This document shows, piece by piece, positions 35,861-48,710 of a stretch of 64,000 bases of DNA. Origin of the DNA: Casuarius casuarius (lineage: Eukaryota > Chordata > Aves > Casuariiformes > Casuariidae). The translations under genes were made by a program, and so were the position numbers. The notes under the pieces are model-generated. The model did no database searches. It was not told the DNA's origin and saw only the letters and a program-made list of their open reading frames with translations. Each line of letters opens with the position of its first letter. Position 1 is the first letter of the stretch. The stretch lies in contig PTFA01000303.1 in assembly GCA_003342895.1 (NCBI GenBank), positions 702,435 to 766,434 on the forward strand, written 5' to 3'.

Positions 35861-38840
35861 TAACTCTCAGCTGCAACCCTTCTCTGAGACCAGCTTCTAG
35901 GCTGCTTATTCCCAAAGAAAATGCTTAGGCAACATCTCTATAAAACAGCNCCCCACTTTGGCTGATGATCAAGAAGCCATCTTTGAAACACTTCTTTCAC
36001 CCAGTTTAGGTTATTTATTTTCATTGCAAAATTAAAAGCAATCAGCCAACATCCCTGGACAGCTTTTCTTAAAAACAGACAGCTTTGTGGAGATAAGTTT
36101 TCAGCTTTCCTGAAAAAACAGCAGCAACTATTGTAGCATGCTCCATAAATAGCACTCCAACAGAAATAACGAGACTGAGAAATCTTACCTCTTTCTTTAA
36201 GCTGCACACGGTACTAGGGTAGTCATGAACTCCTAGAAGAACCGCAGCATAGACATGTCTTCTCAGTTGCATCCTTCCTCTTTGCTTCCTTTCTTGGCAG
36301 ATCCACTGAACAAAGAGGCATTGGAAGGCACCTGCAGAAAGTTTAGCAGATTTACTGTCAGGTCTACAAGCTCTCACATGGTCTAGCCACCTGCTCCCAC
36401 CTCCATCCTGGAAGAGCAGAGCCCTCCCAAACCCCACTGGTCTCAGGTGGCCTCTGAATACCAGCAACGGTGGCCTGAGAAATACAGGCTAATACGCAGG
36501 GCAAAATCCAAGGAAAGATCTTGGAGAAAAAGTACAACTTTACTGGACTTTAGGCACATGACACCAAGAGAAGAATCTACTAAATTCTACCTAATTCCCT
36601 CAGGAGCTGTAGACATCCCAGTTTCCACCAAGAAACCTGCTGGAAGTTCTGTGGAAGCAAAATTATGTGATCACTCCTTCACCTACCNGCCAGCTACAGT
36701 CAACTGGGATTCACAAACCAGGCATCGCAGGCTTTAGTGGATACACTGGCTGAAATGAGAACCACTTCACTCAAAATCAGTAAAGGCAATAAAGCTGTTC
36801 AGCTGTNGGAATCCTGCATTCCTCCAGCCTGCAGGGATACAAGTCCATGTATTCCGTCCTTCCCCAATCTCCCAGAAAAACACCCAGATTAGCAGCTACC
36901 AACCAGTCTCNGGGGGCTGTTGGCTGTTTACTCTTCCTGTTGAGGCTGGACCACTGCATAGACAAGAACGCAAGATTCCCAGGGCAGAGGCGGTGAGAGG
37001 AAGTATGATTCTGTAGATCAGTGGTTAGTGCACAAAGCGGGCAAAGACAGAGCTGTGTCTCTGCTCTTCGGGTTACTTGTGGTGGTTAATTCAGAGAGCA
37101 CCACAAGTTAAAATACATGACAGTTCAGGGAGCAGGGGCAATACACAGGCCTGCCCTCTCCCAGCTCTGCTAAGACGAGCCTTGGCCAAAACCGGGAATT
37201 ACAGCAGCTGCTACAGCCTCCTTTTCAATGAGCCTGGGGGAAGGAGGACAGTAGCTATGGACGCTTGCTGAGCACGGATGTCCAGCAGTTCCATGGGAAG
37301 AAGAAATGCTATTGAGATAGGTGTGAAAGAAGAGGAGAATCCAAGTGCACAACTGAGCAGGAAACACACCTAGCTGGATCCCCGAATATGGCAAAGGATA
37401 GAAAACTAGCAACTGTTCTTGGCCAGTTACAGTAAGAAGGTGGGAGCAGAACTTAGTGATATCTCCACGTCAGGGGNGAAAAAGGATCTGCCCTCCACGT
37501 GCCTGTGATGCGCAGGGAGNAGAAATGCAGCTGTGTGGAAGGGAAGCAAAGGAATACTGAAGAGGGCCAGATTAGCAACAACCTCATCTTGGATGCCATG
37601 GACACTGAGCTTTATTCTGCCGCCCTCCCAACACGCACACACACATACACACATATGTATATAAATGCAGGCTCCTGTGTCCATTAACATGCTGGTAAAC
37701 TGACGGTTACACAGACGTTGTGAATGTAATCATGACTGTACTCAAAGAGCCCAGTTCTATTTAAGCCTGAATGGCCAAGTGAGGTCCTCAAGCCATTTAG
37801 AAATTCTTCTGGTGGTTGTTCACTGAAGCCTTGATGGCCTAAGGACTTAGACAAAACATGCTCTTTGTACTTGCGTTCCAAAAGACTTCTCTGATCTTCC
37901 CAGCTGTATCAACCAGCCTTTTTCCTTTCTCCACATACAAACTTCATCCTGCTGAGGTATTCCTCAGTGCTCTTTAAATGATATTCATATGGTGATTTCT
38001 TTAGTTTCAAAATACCTGTCTCTCTTCCTGATAAATTGCTTATTCAGGTTCTAATTGATATTAACCATTTCGCCAGAAGCTCCTTTTCTAAGCAAGTTGC
38101 TATTAAGAACAACTGTATCTGTCCACACCAAATGAAAAGAAATAATGAATGTGCTTTATCAGTCCAGAAAGAAAAAGCGATAGCAATACAAAGAGAAGGG
38201 TGAACAAGCACAGCACCCACAGAATATTTTAAAAGTAAATCTAATTATGGAAACAATTAAAGGAAACAGAGAATCTGTCTGTTATTACTAGTCATATTGC
38301 TTCTCCCACCCATACAGTATGTTACGCAATATCAAAATGAAGAAGAACTGGCTTGCATTTTTAAAGTTTCAACATTTGCTTTAATCAGCAGTAGCAGATC
38401 TTTGCAACTGGGAGGACAGGTGCAAATCTCCCTCTCTTCTCCCAATTCACCCAGCTCCTCTGAAACTCAGCTGTAACTTGAACACCACATTCAAAAAAGG
38501 AGCAGATCCNAGGCTACGACGGTCAAAACGAAGCCAGGACCTCATCACCAAGAGGCCCCAAAGAGCTTGTTTGAGGAGTTTACGACCAGTTAACAAATAC
38601 ACACACCCTTGCCTCCAGCCTTCTGTGCTCAGCAGGTTGCAGGACAGAACTGAAAGAATTAAAGTACCTTGTGATTTTTTTATTGCATTCTTTTCCATGA
38701 GTTTGAGTTGTAGCAGGTGAACCCCACTCTTCCCAACCTACATTAAAGCAAAGACAATAATGATTTCTTGGTCTATGCTACAGTGCACAAACCATAGTAT
38801 TGCAGCCTTGGCATTGAAGAAGGTTGAAGTATTGACTGGC
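35861..38840. other. Intergenic sequence, no gene seen
   Basis: Unique sequence. Bases 37,020-37,040 (atcagtggttagtgcac) faintly recall a tRNA-SINE head, not enough to call. A CA/TA-rich tract lies at 37,630-37,664. Isolated N bases at 36,688, 36,807, 36,911, 37,478 and 37,520. Frames up to 132 codons lack domains. Confidence 0.45.
37630..37664. repeat. CA/TA-rich imperfect microsatellite
   Basis: Interrupted CA units grading into TATG/TATA units. Confidence 0.8.
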
Positions 38841-38844
38841 AGTG

Positions 38845-38965
38845 CCTAATTGATTGCAGATAGCAAGTCATTATAGATGGGGGGAAAAGGGTGGTTATTT
38901 ATGTAACATTTGCAATTAGCCTAATCAATAATCCTCCATTAATGTATTACTNTCTCTCAATAGGT
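38845..38965. promoter_or_regulatory. Candidate homeodomain-type element
   Basis: Dense homeodomain-type words: cctaattgattgcag (about 38,846), gcaattagcctaatcaataatcc (38,913-38,935) and ccattaatgta near 38,937. The tgattgcag word resembles a PBX/MEIS site. Function inferred from composition only. Confidence 0.3.
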
Positions 38966-41775
38966 AAAAAGGAGGGGAGTGACTCCTGCAGATCAAGATA
39001 TGGCCCTGCTGCTCTGACAGCAGTGGGTTTAGGGAAACTTCGGCAGGGCAATGGCTCGAACTGCAGAGTCCGCTCTGTCACAGACATCCAGTGCAGCATT
39101 CCCAAATCTCTTAGCCTCCCTCATCCCCTTCTGTGAACGTGGGACAAGACCAACCCGCATCAGAGATGTGCCATGGGAATAAGTGCATTTTAAGTCTTGA
39201 TGTGCTCAGNCACCGGAATGACAGAAGCCAAGACAGAAGGATACACTCCCCCCTACCACATCAGAGCAGAGCAGCCCAGCAGGTCTTGCCTTTGGGTATG
39301 AGAATAACCTCGTGATGCTGTCTTGGTTAAAATCATGGTTAAAANCATGCATGTTTTCAGCTGCACACAACCCTTCCCCATCCTTACTAAACTACTTGGG
39401 AAAGTCAAATCCTGTAGCTGTGATTCTCCTAAGTAAAATAAATATAGATTTTGCCCTGAATGTCAAGTCTTCTGCAGGGTTCATTTGCCCTCTTTATCTC
39501 TCCATAGATGGACTGAATGGAATTTTTCGAGAAATATTTGTTGCAGAACTGAGACGGAGATTCTCCTCAAAGTCTGACCTCAAGAAAGTGCCCAACTTCN
39601 CGTGAAATCATGTGAGATCTGAATCCTTCACTCCTTGGAGGCCATGGGNATTTTGAACTAGCACATGCAGTGATGCAGAACCAAAACCTGTTCCTCAGAA
39701 CAAAGCTCCATCCACTCAGGGAAGAGAGGTAATGCCATGTGTCGCACACGTCCAAACGAATNCAACTGACACAGCTTGAATTTCACATTTCAGACATGTG
39801 AATACTCCCCACAACCTTCCATGAATGCTGTTCTGGCCAAGAATTATGCTCAGGAACAATGCTGAAAATCATTTTCAATTTGAGAAAAAGCATGAACTGC
39901 TTATGGGCACTTCACCAACAAAAGAAAAGGCCAAAAACCACGAGATGAATTATTCACCACCAATTGTTCCCTCAGCTGTTCTCAAGAACGTGTGCTCGGC
40001 AGAGAGTGACAGAGAGATGGATGCAGTAACCACGTTTCTCTGGTCCCTCAGGGAGGCCTGTTTGACTACGATAGGACCACAGTGACTCCAAGAGGCCNGG
40101 GACCTCCGTTTTGAGCCAAAACCTACTAGCAAGCAACATTTGCCAAAGGAGACTTGACAAGCTTGGCAGCCTGCGCTAGAAGCTTTGAATTCAGCCTCTT
40201 CAGCTCTGTGCCCGATGCACCACCAACTGCTCGTGTGAGATACATGACCCGGGAGCAACCCAAGGCCCCTGAAATTTCCCTCTCACAGAGCTGCCAGGTC
40301 ACTAGGAATCAGCTTTATCACTAGCCTAAGGTTTTAAGGAGAAAGAATAAGTTGAGTTTCTTCTACTGCAGCCAGGATTAAGCCAATGAGTTGCACAAAT
40401 TGGGAACTGCCTTAAGAGAAACTCAATCCTGGATTAAATTAAGACCTTCTTAGCTACCTCAGCATCACATCAAATTGGCCACCACACCTTTGTGCGGGGC
40501 TGCCTCCTTGAGGATGNTCCCCAAGCTACAGCTTTATGGCTACTCCCAAAGCCGTCCTGCCCTTGCCCTCGGTCCTCACCCAGCTCCAACCACCTCCCCT
40601 TACCTTGCCACGCAGCAATCTCCAATTTTCCATTCGCTTCCCTGCTCAGGAGTTTGCCTCTGGTTGAAGACCCTGGGGTAGCCCGTGTAACATGAGGGTT
40701 CACATCATTTTCTCCCCGCTACTTTCTCGCACTTCTACAGCTGTCTAATTAACAACCTACTTATCTGACACCCAGGGCAGTGCCAGCAGCTTTTGTACTA
40801 GAAGTTTCCTGAGGATGTCCACTAAAACAAAAATGNATCAAAGGAGAACAGGCAAAGGGCACGCACTGCTGTCTTGCAAGAGGTGGGGAGACTTTTGATG
40901 CATTTCCCTCCCCAGAGCCAGACAACAGGTCAGCAATTCATAGAATTTGGCAACAGGGAAGAAATCTGATCCAAAGATTGTGGTGCTCCAGTCCTGAAAT
41001 GTGAACCTTTATCTCATCCAAAAGTCCCACACAGCAACTGGAACTTCTAATTTAAAAGAGAATATTTCAAACGCTACAGGTCTGCTTCTTTTTTTTTGTT
41101 TGTTTTAATCAAACCAGAAAATCAATTTTTAAAACTACTCCCTGGAAAAAGTTGTTTTTCTGTGAAAAGCTTTTGAAATGAAAAATTCCTTAGCAAGTTT
41201 CCTCTAAGGATGCAAAGGCTATTAGTTCAAATGGATTGTGTCTGTCCCATTTCAAGGCACAGAACACCCCAGTGGTGATTTCTCCCAAGCAGGTCTCCCA
41301 GACAGAAACTCTCTAGTGCTGCATTTGCTCCCAACTGCAGGTTTTGGTTTACTTAAACCAAACAATTTACTCAACCCAAACCACAACTTTTCAGTTTGGG
41401 GTTAACCCAGTTGGACTTTAAAAAAAAGTCTCAGATAAATCAAGAATTACAGAAACTGCCTTTCCTGTGTAACTAGCACTGCAGTGGAAAATTCCCGTGC
41501 GGCTCCGGAACAAGACTGAGGACAGGTCCTGTACACAGCATTCACTTAGAAGAAACAAATGANCTTCTCTCCGAGTTATCAGGTACCACAGTGAAATATC
41601 CTCTTTTGGAATAGAAATACCTTGCTAGCACCCAGTAAAAATCCCAGTGTTACAAAGGTTCATTAATACAGGAAAGATTTGCCCTGCCAAACAAGAGCAG
41701 TAGTGCCCTACTAGCGTAGAAAGTTGTCTCTGGAAGTGCTTAATTCCATATGCGTCAGAGGACAGAAGAGGAAAA
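38966..41775. other. Intergenic sequence, no gene seen
   Basis: Unique sequence with a T9 run near 41,090. A small inverted pair, ccaggatt/aatcctgg, lies near 40,372 and 40,426. Isolated N bases occur throughout. Frames up to 102 codons lack domains. Confidence 0.45.
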
Positions 41776-41779
41776 AAAT

Positions 41780-42035
41780 AATTAAAAGGCTCTTAATGCA
41801 TCTGCCCAATTAAATAAAGCTGTAAATGGTGAGGAAATAATTCCTTCCTGACCCCTGCAGCAATCAGCTGCTGACCTGAAGCATGAGAATTGATTAGCCT
41901 TATCTTACTGTAGCATGTATAACTACAAATGTTATTATTGGCCATAAAATCATCCAGCCCTTTCTGGAACCCATTGGTGGCATTTGGCTTCCTGACCTCC
42001 CAAGCCATGAATTTTGCTAGCTGAAAGAAACCTCA
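41780..42035 (-). mobile_element. CR1-type LINE, 3' region fragment
   Basis: On the minus strand the order of phrases matches a CR1 3' UTR-proximal region: gggttccagaaagggctgg, then gattttatggccaataata, tcaattctcatgcttcagg, and ggggtcaggaaggaatt. This is the class that reads 'ttcaaaaagggactgg...ttttatgaataataac' and then 'catgcttcagg'. The element is truncated at both ends. A 71-codon frame inside it is not a gene. Confidence 0.85.
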
Positions 42036-43597
42036 CCACGGTGAAAGCAGCATGGCTCTGCTGCACCTAGAACCTCTTCCTACGTCCAATGGAGATCTGG
42101 GGGGAGGCAGGGCTTCCAATGGTGGGCAGCACTGCCTAGGTTTGCCCCAGTGCAGCACTCAGTAAATCTGGCAATGTGCAGGGTAAAACGTTCATAAGAA
42201 TAAAATAAAGTGGACAGCTCTGAGCTGCTGTGTCACCCTTTGCTCCCAATTGCTTGGCTTTGATGATGCAGGGGCAAGGAGAAGAGTCTGGACTTGGTCT
42301 AGTCTCCTTCCACTCAGTTAATAACATGCCTGTGAGCACAAGGACTAAACCAAACTCCTCACATTTTCCTAAGATCCAGCAAAGGCCAGGTGTGATCTAT
42401 CCTGCCATCCTCACCCCACCACCCCAGGAAAATCCCACCTCCCCAGCACAGGTGCTCACTCAGTGTCCTCTCTGGAGCGGTGCCCCCAAGCCAAACCCAG
42501 CTTGCAAAACCTGGAGTGTCACCTTCTGAGCTAATCACATAATTCCTGGCTCTCTCATAGCACCGAGTTGTCTCTCCATCTGTCATTCCTCTTTCTCTCT
42601 GCTCCCTCCCTCAGCCTTATGGACTGAGGAATCACGCCAGTGCATGAGGCATCACAGTGGTCTCCAGGATGTCCGGGGAGCACAACCGCTAGGTGACATG
42701 ACAACAGGAATCAGATGCCCCAGGAACCTCTTTTCTACAAGGCCTACCACATTTTCTGAAACCAAATCCACTAGGAGGGAACCTAGCTCCTCTAAGAGCT
42801 GGAGTTGCCTTATCTGGTGACCTGAGTCAGTGCCAAGAAGGCTGGTGCGGCTGGGTCGTACATTACGGACAAATCTCGACAAACAATGGCACTTTGGGCC
42901 CTAGGTATCCCAAGGGTGTGGAAGGCAGTAGTCAGTGAATATCAGTCGTAACCCCAGCCTACAGTCTCTGATGAGTCTTTGCCCAGTTCAAACTCTCAAG
43001 ACCATGAGNGCCCAGATGCCTCATACACCACAGACAAATTTACAAGACACGGGCATTTGCAAGGTTCAATGGTTTCATGTGACAGAGGTTGAGAATTCCT
43101 GAATTCCTTATTGTCATGACACAGAAGACCAAGTCACACTTCCAATCTTATTGCAGCCCTGGAAGAATGAGAAAATAAGTAGTGCACAGGTCTGATGCCT
43201 TTGTGGACCAATGGAAGAGGCCAAACAGAAGCAATTTCCTGACAGAGAGCTCGAACCACCATGTTCGGGGCTGTCTTCTCACAGAAGCTCACCAGTTGCG
43301 TGATGTCTCAACTACATCCCTGTGACTGCTACCTCAGGCGTCCACTCCTTCCAAACCTTTTCCAGAGGGTTGGCTGGATGAGAGATTCAAAGCAACGTGC
43401 TTGATGCCAAGAAACATATCATAGTACCCACCTTTCCTGATACCCACCACAACACCCTCTCCTCAACCTGCCTCACCTCAGCAGATCCTTGCACCATACT
43501 ACATTGCCTCGGTGCTTTCATAAAGCAATTTAGATACTGAACGTCACCTATCCCATCCAGGGGAGCACATTTCCATGAATAACCTCAAAATAAAACC

Positions 43598-43665
43598 AAA
43601 AAAAAAAAAAGGAAGAGAAACAGGAAGAAAGAGAAGAAACAGGCAAGACAGAAGGGGAAGGAAGT
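43598..43665 (+). repeat. A13 run and purine-rich low-complexity tract
   Basis: A13 at 43598-43610, followed by an almost pure A/G stretch with repeated gaag/aggaag words and a few C. Confidence 0.8.
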
Positions 43666-44204
43666 CAAAATGAAATGGGCAGCTGCACACTTCAGATCCA
43701 GACCTTCTTGAACTCAGCTTGCCTAGAAACTCACTTCTTCTGATGACAGCCCCAATTAGTGCATGGACAGCTGGCAACCCAACCAGCGGGGACCTGGTCT
43801 CTAGGGAGAGCTGGAGAGGTAGGGAGGATTTCATCCTGGCAAAAACATCTGATGAGCTTAAATCTTTCAGATAGCTGCCTGCGGTCATATTTAATGTTGA
43901 CATGTGACTAGAGCTGAGAAAGGTGATGAGCGTCTTGACTTGAGTCACTGGGACTATGCAGCACCCCCACAGGCTTCTGCTCTGCATCTTCCCTCCTTTC
44001 CTAGTGTCACTGAGGCAGCCCTGCTCTGAGAAAGGAGAGACACACACGAAAGGAGCTGCCATTAATTTGCAACACTGCAGCCCTCCAAGAGCCTCACCTG
44101 CCTCTGGGCAGGGACACATCCCACTGGGGGCACACGTTGTGAGCTCCCGGCAGACAGGAACTCTGCAAGCCAGATGGTAGGTCCCAGCAATAAAGAAGTG
44201 TGAA

Positions 44205-44303
44205 GTGGAATAAAGGGAGCAAAGAGAGGGCAATGAAGAGATGGGAAGAGAAATAATGAGATGAGAGGAGAAAAGAGCATGAGGCGGGGGGTGGAGGGAG
44301 AAC
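44205..44303 (+). repeat. Purine-rich low-complexity tract
   Basis: Strong A/G bias with repeated gagatg/gaga words, ending in a G-rich stretch (ggcggggggtggaggg near 44,283). Antisense leucine/phenylalanine/serine-rich frames here are a product of composition. Confidence 0.7.
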
Positions 44304-46154
44304 CAAGTCCATCAGAGGAACATCTTACCAGTTGCTCCCTGCCCTCACCCTGAGCTTTGCAGGAGCTTTACAGCTAAGACTAACAACAAATACCCACTGT
44401 ACCAAAGAGATTAGCAAAGTTTAAACAAGCAAGAGGGAAAAAAGCACTGAACGGAGAAATAGACTGCATCCTTCAGGGCTAAGCAGGGCTCTCCAGCTCT
44501 GAGGTGCCAAGCCTCCAGCCTCCAGCCACATTGCTTAGTCCATCTTAGAAAGTAGCTCATCTTTCCATGCCGAGTGACAGCCCGGATCAAAGGTCCTCTC
44601 CCCTCCCACATTAGGATTTCAGGACTAGAATGATGTAGCCTAACACAGTGGCTAATTAACTCTTTTTAGTCACCTCCATAAGCTCTAGGTTTCAGCTCGT
44701 GTTAACCATANAAGGCTGCACTTGTGAAAGCTTTATCTCACTGGTCACCCAGCTTGGGATGAAAAGGAACGTAATTCTGGTCCAAGCACATATTCTCATA
44801 CGCATACTTTGTAGACACATCCCAGCTGCCAAAAAAAGATCCTTAAATATAAGAGCACATACTCATCCTGGAAACCAGAAGATTCAGTATTTTGATAACA
44901 CTGAAAAAAAACCCCAAACATGTCAAGAAAACAAATGAGATTCTATGGTCAGAGTTAAATACCATAAANAACCTTAACTCTGCCCTCCATTTCCAAGCAA
45001 GTTAAAAACAAGAGACAAGCCTATGAGCACACTGAGATACTATCAGTGAGAATTTGGGCTTTGAGAAGTGGCATATGGATAGCAGCACTACTGAATAAAA
45101 CACAAAGAATCTCATCTACTAAGCTTCTGCCTGCAAAATCCATCGTACAGTAACACAAGGCTGTACCTACTCATTCAGTCTCATCTCACCTTAAATACAT
45201 CATCCAAACCAAGGCAAAGGCTTCAGGACATACAGTTAGCAATAGATTCAAATATTTCTGGAGTTTCCAGGTTTNGGGATTCTCAGAGTTACAAACCAAG
45301 TTGGGAATACTTCTTGGAGATTAAAAAAAAAATCATTTTATTTAATTCCCTGACAATATGCCTCTTAAAATAAAAACACACAAGCAAGAACTTCTACTGC
45401 ATAAGCCAGCAAAAATTGGATACAGTGGCTAAGCAAGTCCAATTATGGTTAATTAAAGTTCTGTGTACGTTCTTTTGTCTCCTCAGCCTCAAACACGTGA
45501 TTTGAGGTTGAGCATCTGACAACATGACTAACATCTATCACCTTCTCTCACATCCTCCNAACCCAAACACCCCATATGACCTTTCCACACAAAAACAGGA
45601 GGAAAANTGTGCAGTGGAGTGTTTTCTTTTAGTGGGATTTTGTTTTAGGGGATTATTCTTTTTCTTTTTTCTAAACTGATACTTGACTTAAATAGAGAGC
45701 AAGATATCACACTCATGTTCCAGTAAAAGCTGAAATGCAACAATCTCANTCTGCACACGTAATTTTTGCAGAATGCCAACTTTAATGATTTCTTCTTCCT
45801 ATTTCAGTATACAGTAAATACTCTAAAAAGTGTAAAAACTTCCAAGGTTGAACAAAACGGCTCTACATTAACATGTAACAACCCACTTTTTATTGAAGTT
45901 GGGAGAACACCGCCCCCCTCCAAATCCAATATAGTCANTTGAATAAATGTTGGAATCCACCATGCCTCGTTTTTCATCTAGTGAGCATGTTTCCAGGTAA
46001 ATCTCAGCACGAAGACAGGAAAGTGTTCCCGGGCATCGTGCAATGACACCATGAGCAGCACGAACACTCCATCCTGGCACTGCATCCAGGTACTCAGGTT
46101 TCCTCCCTCTACAGAGAAGCTGCCATGAGGCCAGCATACAGCATACAGCAACTC

Positions 46155-46167
46155 TTTTTTTTTTTTT
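46155..46167. repeat. T13 run
   Basis: Uninterrupted T tract followed by cttcttcatt. Confidence 0.9.
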
Positions 46168-46189
46168 CTTCTTCATTAAAACTAATTGA

Positions 46190-46490
46190 TTCTAGGCAGG
46201 AAGCACTTTTTAATTTCCTTTAGTGTTAGAAATAATGTTAGCCTCCCGAAATGAAATGAAAGACACCTCCCAAAATGCATTTTCCAATGTTCCCTAAATA
46301 GCAAATGACATTCAAATCGGATGCAGCCAGAATTGTAATGGGAAAAGGCAGAGAGTCCTCTTTCAGGATTCATAATAATTGCCGTTTCACTGAAAAGGTT
46401 CATGCAATAAAAGCCTTTGCGAATAAGGGGCCAGCTTCTCCAAAAGACGCAGCTAATTTTGATCACTCCAGCAACGCAAAGTGCCCATAA
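46190..46490. promoter_or_regulatory. Candidate regulatory block
   Basis: Unique sequence with even composition and words such as tttaatttcc, cataataattgcc (about 46,371), catgcaataaaagcc (about 46,402) and gctaattttgatcac (about 46,451). It directly precedes the CR1 copy. Composition is like a conserved non-coding element; not proven. Confidence 0.3.
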
Positions 46491-46554
46491 AGTCTCCCGC
46501 ATGGATAGTGTCACTGCATAGCCACGGAGGTGCAAAGCAGTGGGAATGCAGCTG

Positions 46555-47070
46555 GGAAAGGCTCACAGAAGGACACGTTATAAGGCCTGAAAGGGCTCCT
46601 GTATGAGGAACAACCAAGTGGGTTTTGACGCTTCAGCCTGGCAGAGAGGCAGTTCAGGGGGATTTAACAGAGATCTAGAAGATCTCGAGTCAACTGGACG
46701 GGGTGGTGAGGACTGCAAGTTAACCATCCCATCCGAGTCAAGATCTAGGGGCATCAGAGGAAAGTAATCAGAAACAGGCCCAGAACAAACAAAAGGAGAC
46801 AACTCCTCATGTAACAGGCAGCAGACCCTTGCCACAAGATGCAAATACATACATTTTACAGGGGTTCAAGGCAAGACAGGGTGAGTACTTGGAAGAGAGA
46901 GATCCAGCAAGGATTATTAGATAGACAAGTCTTATCAGAAAAATATCCTGAGCTGAAAATAATTGGAGCCCAAGAGAGTACTCAGGGAAAGCACCGTAAA
47001 TACTTGCCTCTTCTTACTGTTCTCTAGGAAAGCAATTATGGCCAGTGGGTTTTTGCAGAGTTCTTTTTAG
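46555..47070 (+). mobile_element. CR1-type LINE, 3' part including 3' UTR
   Basis: Order of phrases: aagggctcctgtatgagg, then cttcagcctggcagagaggc, gatctaggggcatcagagg, aacaaacaaaagga, ggggttcaaggcaagacag, and aaggattattagatagac, then gttctctaggaaagcaattatggcc. This follows a CR1 class known from birds and turtles ('ctagggggcatcaaatgaaa...aaaacaaacaaaaggaag'). It covers the ORF2 end and the 3' UTR. Reading frame is broken. The 90-codon minus-strand frame over 46,578-46,850 is antisense to it. Confidence 0.88.
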
Positions 47071-48435
47071 CAACTGCCACTTCCTTTATTGGGTTCTCCC
47101 TGCAGAGTAAGGTATCAATCAGCCTAAATGAACCCTCCCAGCTCTCCTGGAGAAGGGGAGAGCTACACAGAAAGATTAAAAAAACACAGAGAATCCAACT
47201 GATGTCAAGGGACAAGAAATTAAAAAAATAGTCCCTGCAGTCACCAGGATCCTCCCTGTGAAAAGCCAGCTAATCCATGAGGCAGCTGATACAGGTCTGA
47301 ACTAGCATGTTTTTTTTTAGAACTCTAGTCCAGGTCTTGGTGATTTCAAATGANAGGGAGGGGAGCATCAGGAGGAGAGGGCTGAGCTTCTGTAGTTGTG
47401 CTGTTGTAGCTGCAACGGTCTTAGGGCAAGAGCAAGGTGGACTTTACTGGGAGAGGTAGCATCTTTGGGCAGGGCAACCACTCGAGTGGGGAAAGCAGTC
47501 AGCCTTCTGCATACATAGGCCTTTTATCGAGTCTAGGCGGGCCTTGTGCATCCCAAAAGCTCATCTATTCCCCTCTACACAACTATATCACACTTGAACT
47601 AATAAAAGATGCTACCTCTGCCTCCAAATCTTGACTCGCCGAGTCTCAGTAAGACAGATGATATCCAAATAAGAATCAATAATCAGGTTGTGAATAAGGA
47701 AAGATGCACCGTCTAGTAAATGGATACTGAAAAGGGCAAGTTCTCGTGAGGACAAATGATTGAAAGGGGGAATTTGCCAGTGGAAGCCCGGCTGTTCAGC
47801 TTTTCATGCCTTTAGGAAGAGAAAATTTTCAAAGGAGAGCTTCAGGAGAGCTGAGATGTCCAGGGGACCTAATGTATGATGCCATCAGGAAGCTAGTAGT
47901 AAGTGTGTGTCTAACTCCACCAGGTTCCTCTCTGAAAACCCAGATTGTCACTATGACGCTGACTTTAAGGACTCCACATAGGAGTGGAGAGGAATGGCAC
48001 GCCAACGCAGCACCAGAGAAGTCATCAAGTACTGAGGGAAGCGGGGTAAGCAGCTCGAAACAGGCCACTGTGAGAATCACCTGCACATGGAGGGAAAGAA
48101 AGAGCCTGCCAGCAAAAGTGTACTACCAGAAGCTTCTTGTTTCAGNGTTATGGGGTTTAGAAGGCAAGGAGCAATCTCAGGAAGGGCAAACAACATCTCA
48201 GAAAGGAGCTGGTGAGCTACAGATACGCAGTTGTTTCTCAAGGGTGGGACGCGAGGCTTGTGCTAGCAGCAGACGCCTTGAGAAGGGATAAAAAACCCAA
48301 ATCCACACATCTTAAAGGCCCTAGTTTTCCCATAACATTAGAATAAGGCCTCTTGTTTTGGTCATTATCTCCTTTCAGGACATAACCACCGTGCCTAACC
48401 CACAAGCACCACTGCACTACAAAACCCATTCTTTC
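47071..48435. other. Intergenic sequence, no gene seen
   Basis: A 161-codon plus-strand frame (47,806-48,291) contains an N and no recognisable domain. No repeat family recognised. T9 run near 47,310. Confidence 0.45.
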
Positions 48436-48439
48436 AACC

Positions 48440-48710
48440 TGGTATCTCTATCAGGACATGGAGGGAGACAATAAATATGCCTTTTCCAACAGCAGCTGCA
48501 CAGCTTGCGTTAAACATGAGGTGCCTGGAATAATCTTACTTCTGAGGAAATTATTAAAAGAATCAAGATAATTTTGTAATTCACACCTGGGCTGCAAATG
48601 TGAAGGAGTCTGCAATAATCTTTAATGAAATATTACACTGTTTAAAGAGTTCCCAGCGAAATTTGCCCTTAATTGATTTCTGATCTGTGAAAAAACACTG
48701 CAGAGAGAGA
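48440..48710. promoter_or_regulatory. Candidate regulatory block with T-box site
   Basis: Unique AT-rich sequence with a T-box-type ttcacacct at 48580-48588, and homeodomain-type words aaattattaaaag, tctttaatgaaatatta and ccttaattgatttc. Composition is strongly enhancer-like. Conservation unknown. Confidence 0.32.

Larger units (their letters stand above)
42036..46150. other. Intergenic sequence, no gene seen
   Basis: Contains the longest open frame in the window, 229 codons on the minus strand at 43,544-44,233. Its end is a translated polypyrimidine tract and no domain is recognised, so I do not call it. Purine tracts lie at 43,598-43,665 and about 44,205-44,303. An A10 run lies near 45,323. 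Isolated N bases are scattered. Confidence 0.45.

Noticed and set aside
43544..44233. 229-codon minus-strand open frame, the longest in the window
   Set aside because: No recognisable domain. The end is a translation of a purine/pyrimidine tract rich in Leu, Phe and Pro, and other frames overlap it. Chance is the simplest explanation.
47806..48291. 161-codon plus-strand open frame
   Set aside because: Contains an ambiguous base and shows no domain or codon pattern suggesting a gene.
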